A stretch of DNA of 64,000 nucleotides from Leptolinea sp964446955 (GTDB lineage: Bacteria > Chloroflexota > Anaerolineae > Anaerolineales > Anaerolineaceae). The stretch spans positions 26,256-90,255 of the forward strand of contig CAYUQJ010000011.1 of assembly GCA_964446955.1 (NCBI GenBank), written 5' to 3'. Under the pieces are notes generated by a model that was not told where the DNA came from, did no database searches, and saw nothing but the letters and a program-made list of their open reading frames with translations. Both the position numbers and the translations under genes were made by a program. This document shows, piece after piece, positions 9,299 through 17,331 of the stretch (its first letter is position 1; each line of letters opens with the position of its first letter).

Positions 9299-9340
9299 TA
9301 TCAAGGAAGAACGTCAATTTTGGGGCGTTCTTCCTTGATA
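9299..9340 (+). terminator. 15-bp perfect hairpin after the GT20 operon
   Basis: Arms 9299-9313 and 9326-9340 are exact inverted repeats with a 12-nt loop. The element lies between convergent units: the plus-strand operon ending at 9248 and a minus-strand small gene ending at 9362. There is only a weak T-tract on the plus side, so it could terminate from both sides. Confidence 0.6.
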
Positions 9341-9361
9341 GATATCTTTTCTATGTGAGAC

Positions 9362-9544
9362 TTAAGCAGGGCGTTCAATGGATAATTGCTTGGTAAGCCC
9401 TATCCGGATGATCAACCAGATAAGAGAGATAAGTCCACAGACCAATACGATGGATGTAATGTCTCCCATAAATAGCATGATGAAACCGATCATCCCGCTG
9501 AACAGGATTGCACCCGCGGCAGCAATAAAAATCAGATCAAGCAT
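9362..9544 (-). CDS. Small two-helix membrane protein, unknown function
   Basis: A 60-residue hydrophobic protein with two predicted membrane spans (about 4-25 and 30-50) and a short basic/polar C-terminus. It is not recognised. It lies downstream of the TetR-ApbE-FMN-binding genes on the same strand, separated from them by a hairpin. The ribosome site is weak (GAAAG), so it could also be an untranslated frame. A membrane partner of the FMN-binding protein is possible but only by position. Confidence 0.45.
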   Translation of the reverse strand: MLDLIFIAAAGAILFSGMIGFIMLFMGDITSIVLVCGLISLIWLIIRIGLTKQLSIERPA

Positions 9545-9558
9545 TCATTTTTTCTTTC

Positions 9559-9604
9559 TTATTGCCCGGCGAAAATCGTGTCCGTGGTTTCTGTCGGGCA
9601 ATAA
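9559..9604 (-). terminator. Hairpin between the FMN-binding gene and the small membrane gene
   Basis: A 10-bp inverted repeat (TTATTGCCCG at 9559-9568 with its complement at 9595-9604) encloses a 26-nt loop, 26 bp past the stop of the FMN-binding gene. No T-run follows, so partial termination or mRNA processing is more likely than full termination. Confidence 0.4.
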
Positions 9605-9629
9605 TAATTAAGGCGGATAATGTCTTTTC

Positions 9630-10040
9630 TTATTCGTTTGTTTGCGACTGTATCAGTGCATTTTCGACAGCCTGCAGGTATGCTTTTGATGTGAGTGTCG
9701 CTCCGCTGATGGTGTCCACCTGAAGGGACTGTTCCTTTATAACGCGGTCATACAGCATCTTCGGATCCATGTTTTCCATACCCGGGTCACTGCTAGTGAC
9801 CATCTTTATATCTGCCACCTTACCGGAAGCAACGGTCACTTCGCAATCGTTGCGGCGCCATCTATACATCCCACCTTCGTAATGTCCGTTGTAGACCCCG
9901 TCTTTCAGATTCCCGAAATCCACCCGGTCCAAAGGAAGGCTGCGAGCCTCCTTATGTTCCTGTTCCAATTTGGACCAGCCAATCCAACCGGCGATTGCCA
10001 GGCCGGCAACAATGACCAATGCGATGATCCAACCCGTCAT
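9630..10040 (-). CDS. Membrane-anchored FMN-binding domain protein
   Basis: A 136-residue protein: one N-terminal membrane helix (about 3-22) followed by an RnfG/NqrC-type FMN-binding domain outside the cytoplasm. The flavinylation motif SGATLTS (112-118) is intact, and its Thr115 would carry FMN through a phosphoester. The start at 10040 is preferred because AAGGAG precedes it and sits immediately after the stop of apbE; a longer frame would start inside that gene. The pair apbE plus FMN-binding protein is the hallmark of extracytosolic flavinyl electron transfer. The redox partner is not visible here. Confidence 0.85.
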   Translation of the reverse strand: MTGWIIALVIVAGLAIAGWIGWSKLEQEHKEARSLPLDRVDFGNLKDGVYNGHYEGGMYRWRRNDCEVTVASGKVADIKMVTSSDPGMENMDPKMLYDRVIKEQSLQVDTISGATLTSKAYLQAVENALIQSQTNE

Positions 10041-10053
10041 TTTATTACTCCTT

Positions 10054-11055
10054 TTATTCATTTTTTCCATCCAGATTTTTGATTACAGAATATGTCATCC
10101 CGTAATTTGGCAAGAAATGGCCTTCCAATCCCGGGGTAATTGCGATATTAAATTCATCATCCACAAATATTGCGTCAGTTCCAGGGAAGCTTTTTAAGTA
10201 TTGCCGCCCCTTTTCTATTCCAGCAATGAAAAGGATGGTGGATAATGCATCCGCGGATAGTGAACTGGTGGAAATCACAGTTACACTGATTAACCCGGAT
10301 GCGGCTGGATAACCTGTGCGGGAATCCAGAATATGGTGATACCGGTTCCCCTTCCCGTCTATAAAGAAGCGTTGGTAATCGCCGGATGTCACCACAGCGC
10401 GGTCCTTCACGGTGACTGAACCGATTACGCGGTCAATCTCACGGGGATGTTGAATGCCAATACGCCAGGGTAATCCATCAGGTCTGGTCCCCAGTGCGAT
10501 CACGTTCCCTCCGAGGTTGGAAAATGCTGATGTGATCCCGTGCTCACGGTAGATATCCATAACACGGTCAGCAGCGAATCCCTTGCCAATCCCGCCCAGG
10601 TCAATGGATTGACCATGCCTTGCTAATGAGGCAGAACAGATAGATGGGTCTAATACCAGGTCGTTATGTGAAACCAGATCCAATACCCGGTAAATCGATT
10701 TGGGGGCAGGGGGTTGAAGTGTGGAAAGGCTGTTTCGCCACAAAGAGACTAATGGCCCAACGGTGATATCAAACGACCCGCCGCTTGTACGGCAAAAATT
10801 GAGTGCCTCAACAAGAATGTCCATTGTCTCCGGTGCAATCCGTTCCGTCTGAAATCCAGATGATTGATTAATCCGGCAGATATCGCTTTCGGGGATGAAA
10901 CGGCTGAGTAGATTTTCGAAAAATTTAATCTCCGACTGAATCGCGGATTGACATTCATCCAGGTGGTTTCCGAATAATTTGTGCGACATGATGGTTCCCA
11001 TTGCCCGGTGAGTGAAATAGGCACAATCAAGTATCTCCGGTATCGAGCAAATCAT
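10054..11055 (-). CDS. apbE: FAD:protein FMN transferase (ApbE)
   Basis: A 333-residue ApbE-family enzyme, which transfers FMN from FAD to Thr/Ser of the target motif in a Mg-dependent reaction. Motifs seen are the THRAMGT start of the domain (about 16-22), IDLGGIGKGFAADR, HILDSRTGYPA and the Mg-binding SADALST near residue 270. No obvious signal peptide or lipobox is present at the N-terminus, which is unusual for periplasmic ApbE; the active site would then be cytoplasmic unless the start is misplaced. It lies 10 bp after the TetR gene and 13 bp before its likely substrate protein. Confidence 0.9.
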   Translation of the reverse strand: MICSIPEILDCAYFTHRAMGTIMSHKLFGNHLDECQSAIQSEIKFFENLLSRFIPESDICRINQSSGFQTERIAPETMDILVEALNFCRTSGGSFDITVGPLVSLWRNSLSTLQPPAPKSIYRVLDLVSHNDLVLDPSICSASLARHGQSIDLGGIGKGFAADRVMDIYREHGITSAFSNLGGNVIALGTRPDGLPWRIGIQHPREIDRVIGSVTVKDRAVVTSGDYQRFFIDGKGNRYHHILDSRTGYPAASGLISVTVISTSSLSADALSTILFIAGIEKGRQYLKSFPGTDAIFVDDEFNIAITPGLEGHFLPNYGMTYSVIKNLDGKNE

Positions 11056-11065
11056 ATTGACCGCC

Positions 11066-11656
11066 TCAGTTTTTTATTTGGTTGGATACATTCGTTAACC
11101 CGTCAACTACAAATTGGAATAGATATTCCAGCAATTGTGGGAAGTATTGAATGCCGATCTCTTCTTTATGTGTGTCGGTATTTATGACGGCGGTGAACAA
11201 TGCCATAATCATCTCGCAATCAATATCCGCACGCATTTTTCCTTCCGCCTGCCATTTTTTTATTGCGGCGTAGTAGTCTTCATACATAAAATCGAAGTTG
11301 GCCTTCTGATCCGTTTCCCGGAACTTTTGCTCGATCTTCTGGAAAACGTCTTTGTTGTACCATTCCCTCAGTATTGGGTTGGCTGCAATCCCCTCGAGAT
11401 TTAAACGGGTGATCTGCATGATCACGGTCATGGGATCATCATCCGGATTGACCTGATTATGGATGGTTTCCTTTAACTTCAAGTTTTCCTGCATAAAAAT
11501 CTCTATGAACAGGTTCTCTTTGGAGGGGTAGTACAAATAGAATGTGCCGGCGGCAATACCGGCCATTTTCGTGATATCGGCAACACTTGTATCCTTGAAA
11601 CCATTTGAGCTGAACAACTCTTTTCCGCATTTATAAATCGTTTCTTTTTTGTCCAT
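11066..11656 (-). CDS. TetR-family transcriptional regulator
   Basis: A 196-residue regulator with an N-terminal TetR helix-turn-helix (SVADITKMAGIAAGTFYLYYPSKE without gaps, about residues 24-47) and an all-helical ligand domain. The start at 11656 is chosen because a GAGGT ribosome site precedes it, whereas an upstream in-frame ATG at 11698 lies inside a large palindrome that must be the operator. It is the first gene of the tetR-apbE-FMN-binding operon and so probably autoregulates it. The ligand is unknown. Confidence 0.88.
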   Translation of the reverse strand: MDKKETIYKCGKELFSSNGFKDTSVADITKMAGIAAGTFYLYYPSKENLFIEIFMQENLKLKETIHNQVNPDDDPMTVIMQITRLNLEGIAANPILREWYNKDVFQKIEQKFRETDQKANFDFMYEDYYAAIKKWQAEGKMRADIDCEMIMALFTAVINTDTHKEEIGIQYFPQLLEYLFQFVVDGLTNVSNQIKN

Positions 11657-11671
11657 ACTTATTGACCTCAT

Positions 11672-11705
11672 ATAATGAATGAATACAAAATTATTCATTC
11701 ATTAT
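11672..11705 (-). promoter_or_regulatory. 34-bp palindromic operator in front of the TetR gene
   Basis: Two perfect 14-bp arms (11672-11685 and 11692-11705) flank a 6-bp spacer; the core is ATGAATGAATA and its complement. It sits 16 bp upstream of the chosen tetR start. Size and position fit a TetR dimer (or pair of dimers) binding site used for autorepression. Confidence 0.75.
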
Positions 11706-11898
11706 TATAGACAGTGATGCCGGTTATGTCAAGCATTGACAAAGATGGATTTCGGCTGTCGCATCCGTATTTATTGCCAATTGGTGCATGGCAAGTTGAT
11801 ATATCGGTGAATTTATTGACAGAATTTGTTTCAGTGTTTCATTTGTGGGGTTAAGAAAAAATCTGTAAACCAAAGTCAAATTTGATGATTTTTAGTCA

Positions 11899-11927
11899 TT
11901 GACATCATCTAATAATGAAGATAAACT
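11899..11927 (+). promoter_or_regulatory. Promoter of the feo operon
   Basis: TTGACA (11899-11904) and TAAACT (11922-11927) are spaced by 17 bp, about 80 bp before the first feoA start. The surrounding 290-bp intergenic region is very AT-rich and holds no other gene. Confidence 0.7.
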
Positions 11928-11942
11928 AGTGCTTAAGTAAAG

Positions 11943-11975
11943 ATTAGTATAAGCTAATACTATATTTATACTAAT
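11943..11975 (+). promoter_or_regulatory. Nested palindromes downstream of the feo promoter, likely iron-responsive operator
   Basis: TAGTATAAGCTAATACTA (11945-11962) is an inverted repeat with 6-bp arms and a six-base centre, and ATTAGTATAA (11943-11952) is exactly complementary to 11966-11975. The element starts about 16 bp after the -10 box, where a bound repressor would block transcription. The layout resembles DtxR/IdeR-type sites of iron-uptake genes. The cognate regulator is not in the window. Confidence 0.55.
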
Positions 11976-12009
11976 ATAACCCCCTATTATCTTATTGCCG
12001 GAGAACTAT

Positions 12010-12222
12010 ATGATACCCATTTCATTATTAAAGTCGGGCGAAACTGTAAAAATACGCAAAATAACCGGTAGGGATGATGTCAGGCAGCACCTGGCTGAGC
12101 TGGGTTTTGTTGTCGATACCGATATTACGATGGTGAACGAGATAGCCGGTAATGTTATTTTGCAGGTTAAAGACTCGCGTGTAGCGCTGGACAAGAGCCT
12201 GGCCAATCGAATCTTGATTTAG
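12010..12222 (+). CDS. feoA: FeoA-domain protein (first copy)
   Basis: A 70-residue SH3-like FeoA protein, thought to regulate or assemble the FeoB iron transporter at the cytoplasmic side. The family pattern is visible: LKSGETVKIRKI, then LAELGFVVDTDITMV, then VALDKSLANRI. ATG 12010 follows GGAG by 6 bases and is preferred over an upstream TTG. It precedes a second feoA by 19 bp; the two share only the family pattern, so they are diverged paralogues. Confidence 0.88.
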   Translation: MIPISLLKSGETVKIRKITGRDDVRQHLAELGFVVDTDITMVNEIAGNVILQVKDSRVALDKSLANRILI

Positions 12223-12241
12223 ATACAGGAGAACATAATTG

Positions 12242-12466
12242 ATGAAGACATTGAGAGACGTCAAAGTTGGGGAGACCATTAAGGTCAAGAAGCTGCATGG
12301 GGAAGGGCCGGTAAAGCGTCGCATTATGGACATGGGCATTACCAGGGGAACAGAGATATTGGTCCGGAAAGTGGCTCCTCTGGGAGATCCCATGGAACTG
12401 AACCTGCGGGGGTATGAACTCAGCGTCCGTAAAAGCGACGCGGAGATGATTGAAGTAGACGATTAA
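12242..12466 (+). CDS. feoA: FeoA-domain protein (second copy)
   Basis: A 74-residue FeoA protein with the typical sequence order: VKVGETIKVKKLHGEG, then RRIMDMGITRGTEILVRKVAPLGDP, then the ELSVRKSDAEMI end. This copy is closer to the FeoA consensus than the first. It begins at ATG 12242 after AGGAG and lies 46 bp before feoB. Two FeoA proteins per FeoB are common in clostridia and some other anaerobes. Confidence 0.9.
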   Translation: MKTLRDVKVGETIKVKKLHGEGPVKRRIMDMGITRGTEILVRKVAPLGDPMELNLRGYELSVRKSDAEMIEVDD

Positions 12467-12512
12467 ATTTTTATTTTTGCGTTAGTACATCTAACCGGGA
12501 AGGAAGTATGTA

Positions 12513-14678
12513 ATGGAGCTGAAAATTGCCCTGGCGGGCAACCCGAATAGTGGAAAGACTACCCTGTTCAATTCCCTTACGGGAAGCGCGCAATATGTTG
12601 GGAACTGGCCGGGAGTCACAGTTGAAAAGAAAGAAGGTAAATTAAAAAATCACCGGGATGTGATCATTCAAGATCTGCCCGGTATTTATTCGCTTTCACC
12701 ATATACTCTTGAAGAAGTTCTGGCACGAAATTATCTTGTTAATGAAAAACCGGATGCCATCATTAATATTGTGGATGGAACAAACATTGAGCGGAACCTC
12801 TATCTGACCACTCAGTTGATCGAGTTGGGAATTCCGGTTGTCATCGCGGTCAATATGATCGATCTGGTCCGCAAAAATGGTGACGTACTGGATTTGAAGA
12901 GAATCGGGGAAATGCTGGGCTGCGAAGTAATGGAGATCAGTGCCCTGAAAGGTGAGGGGATTATAGCGGTTGCTGAAAAGGCGATCTCGCTGGCAAAAGC
13001 TAATAAGGAAGTTGAACTTCCGCACGTGTTTACTGGCAGTGTTGAACATGCGCTAGCCCATATTGAAGAGTCGATCTGCCGTATGGTTGAAAAGCGAAGT
13101 TTACGCTGGTATGCCATAAAATTGTTTGAACGCGACGGCAAGGTGTCAGAGTTGTTGAGGCTTGGTTCGGCATTGCAGGCTCATCTCGAAGGGCATATTG
13201 CTGATTGCGAGCAGGAAATGGACGATGATGCCGAGAGCATAATCATCAACCAGCGATATGCCTATATAACTTCCCTGGTGAAAGCGGCTGTAAAGAAAAA
13301 CAAACCGGCTGGCAATCTATCCACCTCTGACAAAATTGACAGGATTGTCACCAACCGGATTCTCGCGCTGCCCATCTTTGCTCTGGTAATGTATGCCATC
13401 TATTACATTTCCATCAGTACTATTGGCGATCTGGTTACCGGTTGGACGAATGATACCTTGTTCGGTGAATTGATCTGTGGAAACCTGGGCGCCTTCATGG
13501 AAAGCGTGGGAGCGGCAGAATGGTTGACCGGGTTGGTGGTTGGCGGAATTGTCGGTGGTGTTGGTTCTGTTCTCGGTTTTGTGCCTCAAATGATTATCCT
13601 TTTCTTGATGCTCTCCATACTGGAAGATGTTGGCTACATGGCCCGTGTCGCATTTATCATGGACCGTATCTTTCGCCGTTTTGGGCTTTCAGGCAAGAGC
13701 TTCATCCCCTTATTGATCTCCTCCGGTTGTGGAGTCCCGGGCGTAATGGCATGCCGCACGATTGAAAATGAGCGCGACCGCAAAATGACCGTTATGACTA
13801 CCTGTTTTGTTCCCTGCGGAGCAAAAATGCCGATCATCGCTCTGTTTGCCGGTGCACTGTTCGGTGGAAGCGGACTTGTCGCGACCTCGGCCTATTTCAT
13901 CGGTATTGGCGCGGTTATTGTCTCCGGCATTATCTTAAAAAAGACCCGGATGTTCGCCGGTGAGCCTGCTCCATTTGTTATGGAACTCCCCGCGTACCAT
14001 ATCCCATCTGTAGAGAATGTCCTTCGCTCAACATGGGAACGTGGTTGGAGTTTTATTGAACGTGCCGGTACCGTAATTCTTGTTTCATCAGTTGTCCTGT
14101 GGTTCCTGCAGGCTTTTGGTGTGTCTGATGGTGCATTGACCATGGTGGAAGACAATAATGCCAGCTTATTGGCGGCAATCGGATCTGTGATCGCTCCTCT
14201 GTTTGCTCCCCTTGGTTTTGGAAGTTGGAAAGCCGCTGTGGCAACTTTCACAGGTTTGATCGCGAAAGAGAACGTAGTTGGAACGTTCGGTGTTTTGTAC
14301 GGATTTGCTGAAGTGGCTGAAGACGGCGCGGAGATATGGTCCAACCTGGCAGCAGATTACACACAGCTTACCGCGTACAGCTTCATGATATTCAACTTGC
14401 TTTGCGCTCCCTGCTTTGCCGCCATGGGCGCCATCAAACGCGAAATGAACAACGCAAAATGGACATGGATTGCCATCGGTTACATGACCGGTTTTGGCTA
14501 TGCAATGGCTTTCCTTGTTTATCAAATTGGCCTGTTGTTCACCGGTGCGACGTTTGGATTTGGAAGTGCCATAGCCGTGGTCGGACTCATTGTTGTGTTG
14601 TATCTGCTCTTCCGGAAAGCTCCTGAAGAAGAATCGCTTAAATTCAAACCGGCTGTTGGACTGGCTTCCACCGATTGA
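12513..14678 (+). CDS. feoB: Ferrous iron transporter FeoB
   Basis: A 721-residue membrane GTPase for Fe(II) uptake. The N-terminal G domain has G1 GNPNSGKTT (9-17), G2 Thr36, G3 DLPG (54-57) and G4 NMID (114-117), followed by the helical GDI domain (to about 265). The membrane part contains the two Gate motifs, with conserved Cys in SSGCGVPGVMACRT and TTCFVPCGAKMPI, and roughly eight to ten membrane spans. Length is normal for FeoB lacking a fused FeoA. It is transcribed with two feoA genes and a Cys-rich membrane protein. Confidence 0.96.
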   Translation: MELKIALAGNPNSGKTTLFNSLTGSAQYVGNWPGVTVEKKEGKLKNHRDVIIQDLPGIYSLSPYTLEEVLARNYLVNEKPDAIINIVDGTNIERNLYLTTQLIELGIPVVIAVNMIDLVRKNGDVLDLKRIGEMLGCEVMEISALKGEGIIAVAEKAISLAKANKEVELPHVFTGSVEHALAHIEESICRMVEKRSLRWYAIKLFERDGKVSELLRLGSALQAHLEGHIADCEQEMDDDAESIIINQRYAYITSLVKAAVKKNKPAGNLSTSDKIDRIVTNRILALPIFALVMYAIYYISISTIGDLVTGWTNDTLFGELICGNLGAFMESVGAAEWLTGLVVGGIVGGVGSVLGFVPQMIILFLMLSILEDVGYMARVAFIMDRIFRRFGLSGKSFIPLLISSGCGVPGVMACRTIENERDRKMTVMTTCFVPCGAKMPIIALFAGALFGGSGLVATSAYFIGIGAVIVSGIILKKTRMFAGEPAPFVMELPAYHIPSVENVLRSTWERGWSFIERAGTVILVSSVVLWFLQAFGVSDGALTMVEDNNASLLAAIGSVIAPLFAPLGFGSWKAAVATFTGLIAKENVVGTFGVLYGFAEVAEDGAEIWSNLAADYTQLTAYSFMIFNLLCAPCFAAMGAIKREMNNAKWTWIAIGYMTGFGYAMAFLVYQIGLLFTGATFGFGSAIAVVGLIVVLYLLFRKAPEEESLKFKPAVGLASTD

Positions 14679-14692
14679 AATGGAGTGTACTA

Positions 14693-14881
14693 ATGTTTGA
14701 ATACCTGGCTGAAAACCTGGCAACCATTATTGGTTCATTGATCGTGCTGGCTGTTTTCGGTTTGAGCCTGTACAAGATCGTTCGGGATTCGCGTAATAAA
14801 AAGTATTCTTGTGGTTCCGGGTGCTCTGGCTGTTCCAGTAGAAGAATGTGCCATCCAAAAATAGATACTGGCCGGGGTTAG
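14693..14881 (+). CDS. FeoB-associated Cys-rich membrane protein
   Basis: A 62-residue protein with one membrane span (about 8-27) and a cytoplasmic tail carrying Cys residues in CGSGCSGCSSRRMC. This matches the FeoB-associated Cys-rich membrane family, which often replaces FeoC. ATG 14693 is used because GGAG lies just upstream; an earlier in-frame TTG is not supported. It follows feoB by 14 bp. The cysteines could bind iron or a cluster; no function has been shown for the family that I can cite. Confidence 0.8.
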   Translation: MFEYLAENLATIIGSLIVLAVFGLSLYKIVRDSRNKKYSCGSGCSGCSSRRMCHPKIDTGRG

Positions 14882-14913
14882 AAGTCACCCTTTTCTCCTA
14901 CATGTTTTTCCTC

Positions 14914-14956
14914 ATTACGATAGAAAGCGAGTTAATAGCTCGCTTTCTATCGTAAT
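14914..14956 (+). terminator. 18-bp perfect hairpin ending the feo operon
   Basis: Arms 14914-14931 and 14939-14956 are exact inverted repeats with a 7-nt loop, 32 bp after the last stop codon of the feo operon. No long T-run follows, a feature shared with several other hairpins in this window. Confidence 0.7.
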
Positions 14957-15050
14957 AGTAATATACGCGAATAATTCTTTATCAGTAATGGCAAAAATGG
15001 AATAGTGTCTTGTTTGCCATTATTAACATTGACGGCGTACAATAATACAC

Positions 15051-16301
15051 ATGACAACGCGAGCCGGTTCGGCCGGCCTTGTGACAGGTCTGGTTTTGGC
15101 CATCATGGTCTATCCTCTATATTATGCCTGGCGGTCCGCTATCGTTACCGGACAGGTGACAGGTTCTTCTTATCTATGGATTGCTGCGGTCTCCGCGTGG
15201 CTGGTGATTCTGTCCGGTGGGATTTGGGCAGCCTGTTGGAGTGGTTCCATTCAAAAGGGCAGGCGGGCTGTTCTGGGTGCTCTCGCCGGAGCAATCGCGG
15301 GGACCATCCTTTTCTGCCTGTGGGGCGCGGCGGCGGCCGGTGATTTGGTTGACCAGATTCCCTTAGGCGAAACAACCTGGTACATACAGGCTGCCAGAGT
15401 ACGGTTGATCACTTCGCGGACAATGATTCTTTTCATTGTTTTATTTTTTTGCGCAGGTTTGGCCGGCGCTCTTGGCGGCCTGTTGACAACCCCGAAAGAT
15501 TTAAGGAAGAAGGATGCCTTTGACCTGCAAGAGCCTCAAATGGCGTTGAACGCCTCCATCACAGCGGTCCCGGCATCCATGGTTGCAACGGTGATTGCAG
15601 CAGTGATCTTCCCGCGACTGGCCACCAGTATCAATGGCCCATCAACACGATTGATAACCGAAATGGATCTGCCGGTTATTGTATCTCTGATACTTGTAGT
15701 CATTTCACATATCGCTTTGACTGTGGTTGTGCCTCATGAAGCGCGGGTAGCCACCCACCGTTGTGGTCTTGATGAAGTAAAAATGGGAGCTTTTGTGGGA
15801 ATCGCCACAGCTCCGGTTCTGGCAATCCTTCTTCTTGTTCCGCGAAGAGACATCTTTTCTCATCCGGTTCTGCTCATCGCTCTATTGGTCATCAGCACGC
15901 TGAGTTTGATTTCTGTACTGACTCTGGTCTCTTTGATATTGCCGCGTCGGGCGGCTTTTAACGTGCCAGTGGATAAACGCCAAAAGGTGGAATCCAGCCT
16001 TTTTGGAACAATTGCCATGTCACAGGGACCGCGTTTGATCGTTCTTTGTGTTGGCTGCGGGTTTCTTATGGCGCTTCCTCTATATATAACGGTTGTATCC
16101 GTTCTAATTAACCTCAGTCCTTTTTTCGACCCCAATATATTTGCGTTTATTCCACAGGGGAAGTGGCGCTTATTTCAGATACACGCACTGGTTAGCGGAA
16201 GCATGCTGGTCGCTGCCGCGGCTGCTCTTTCAGTTATTTATATTTTTTATCTTTATCTGGGACGATGGTTCAGCCGCTGGAACGCGAAAAGGGCGGAATA
16301 G
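15051..16301 (+). CDS. Polytopic membrane protein, unknown
   Basis: A 416-residue protein with about nine to ten predicted membrane spans, the first near 8-27 and the last near 380-405. It is rich in Ala, Leu, Ile and Val and has no soluble domain, Walker motif or recognised transporter signature. An internal loop around residues 150-165 is charged (KDLRKKDAFDLQEP). It stands alone between the feo terminator and the convergent kinase gene (30 bp gap), and no clear ribosome site precedes its ATG. I cannot assign a function. Confidence 0.7.
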   Translation: MTTRAGSAGLVTGLVLAIMVYPLYYAWRSAIVTGQVTGSSYLWIAAVSAWLVILSGGIWAACWSGSIQKGRRAVLGALAGAIAGTILFCLWGAAAAGDLVDQIPLGETTWYIQAARVRLITSRTMILFIVLFFCAGLAGALGGLLTTPKDLRKKDAFDLQEPQMALNASITAVPASMVATVIAAVIFPRLATSINGPSTRLITEMDLPVIVSLILVVISHIALTVVVPHEARVATHRCGLDEVKMGAFVGIATAPVLAILLLVPRRDIFSHPVLLIALLVISTLSLISVLTLVSLILPRRAAFNVPVDKRQKVESSLFGTIAMSQGPRLIVLCVGCGFLMALPLYITVVSVLINLSPFFDPNIFAFIPQGKWRLFQIHALVSGSMLVAAAAALSVIYIFYLYLGRWFSRWNAKRAE

Positions 16302-16331
16302 ACCGGGAGGGAGTCAATATTTATCGAGGAC

Positions 16332-17318
16332 TCACCGTGCCTTTTGGCGGATTGGGCTTGTTTCGGTCAATAGCTTTCTGACTGCCGGGCCGGCGGAATA
16401 GTGGGCGGCCTCCATTCCCAGTAGAACGGCTCCGATGACGGGATGTTCTTGCAACCGAATAAAATGAGCGTGCGGCGCGCTTTGCAGGATAACGAGTTTC
16501 ATCTCTTCCATTATCAACGGACTTCCATCGAACATACTGCCGATTTGAACCAGGTCAAAATCTGTATCTTCAAATTTAAGCTGGCGGATAACGGCGCAGG
16601 CCATCTCTCCCAGTTCGTGCCCGACCCAGCGGATGAGATCAATGGTGACCGGGTCTCCCTTCTTTGCTGTTTCAAACACTAGAAGCGCGTCAGATGGATG
16701 CATTTCGAATTCACCGCAAAGCAGTCCCTGCAAGAGGTCGTCCGGTGTATTCACTCCAAAGCGGCGGCAGAACACGTCTGTCAGCGCAGTGGGTGGTCCG
16801 GCGGTTGTCCATGCTTTTGCCAGTATGGAAGTGGCCTTGAACAACAACTCACTCGCGCCGGCATTTTCGCCAAAAACTGCACCACCGCCGGTGACCCTGC
16901 CGATACGGCTTCGGGTTTTATCCCATCCCCAGCAGTTGCAACCAGTACCCGATACCACGGCAATCCCCCAACCCCGCGGCGATCCGGCCAGAATTCCCAG
17001 AACGGTGTCATTGACCAATTTAAGACGGCCGCCCAAATCCAGTGCGTTGATGACACCCATTACCGGTTTCTTTTGATTGGGCCAATCAAATCCGGCTACG
17101 CCAAATCCTGATCCGCTGATGTTGACCGGTTTTATTCCGGCAGAGGTGAAGGCTTGATGTGCGGCGGATGTCAGGTTTTCACGCATACCTTCATATCCCA
17201 CCATTTCATGATTTCCTGTACCGCTCTCGCCAAATCCGATGACATTTCCGGACTGGTCCGAGATCATAATATGGGTTTTTGTGCCACCCAGGTCGGCTCC
17301 CAGATAGTAATTCGTCAT
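16332..17318 (-). CDS. BadF/BadG/BcrA/BcrD-family ATPase, likely N-acetylglucosamine kinase
   Basis: A 328-residue protein of the ASKHA fold. It has the phosphate-1 motif GADLGGTKTH (7-16), the Asn-Asp-Thr segment near residue 103 and the phosphate-2/adenosine region SGTGCN (about 122-127). Members next to sugar genes phosphorylate N-acetylglucosamine or related amino sugars, rather than activating CoA dehydratases. It follows the GH4 gene by 13 bp in the lacI-GH4-kinase operon. In this setting it would phosphorylate free GlcNAc or glucosamine released inside the cell. AGAGGCG precedes its ATG. Confidence 0.8.
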   Translation of the reverse strand: MTNYYLGADLGGTKTHIMISDQSGNVIGFGESGTGNHEMVGYEGMRENLTSAAHQAFTSAGIKPVNISGSGFGVAGFDWPNQKKPVMGVINALDLGGRLKLVNDTVLGILAGSPRGWGIAVVSGTGCNCWGWDKTRSRIGRVTGGGAVFGENAGASELLFKATSILAKAWTTAGPPTALTDVFCRRFGVNTPDDLLQGLLCGEFEMHPSDALLVFETAKKGDPVTIDLIRWVGHELGEMACAVIRQLKFEDTDFDLVQIGSMFDGSPLIMEEMKLVILQSAPHAHFIRLQEHPVIGAVLLGMEAAHYSAGPAVRKLLTETSPIRQKAR

Positions 17319-17331
17319 AGCGCCTCTGTGA

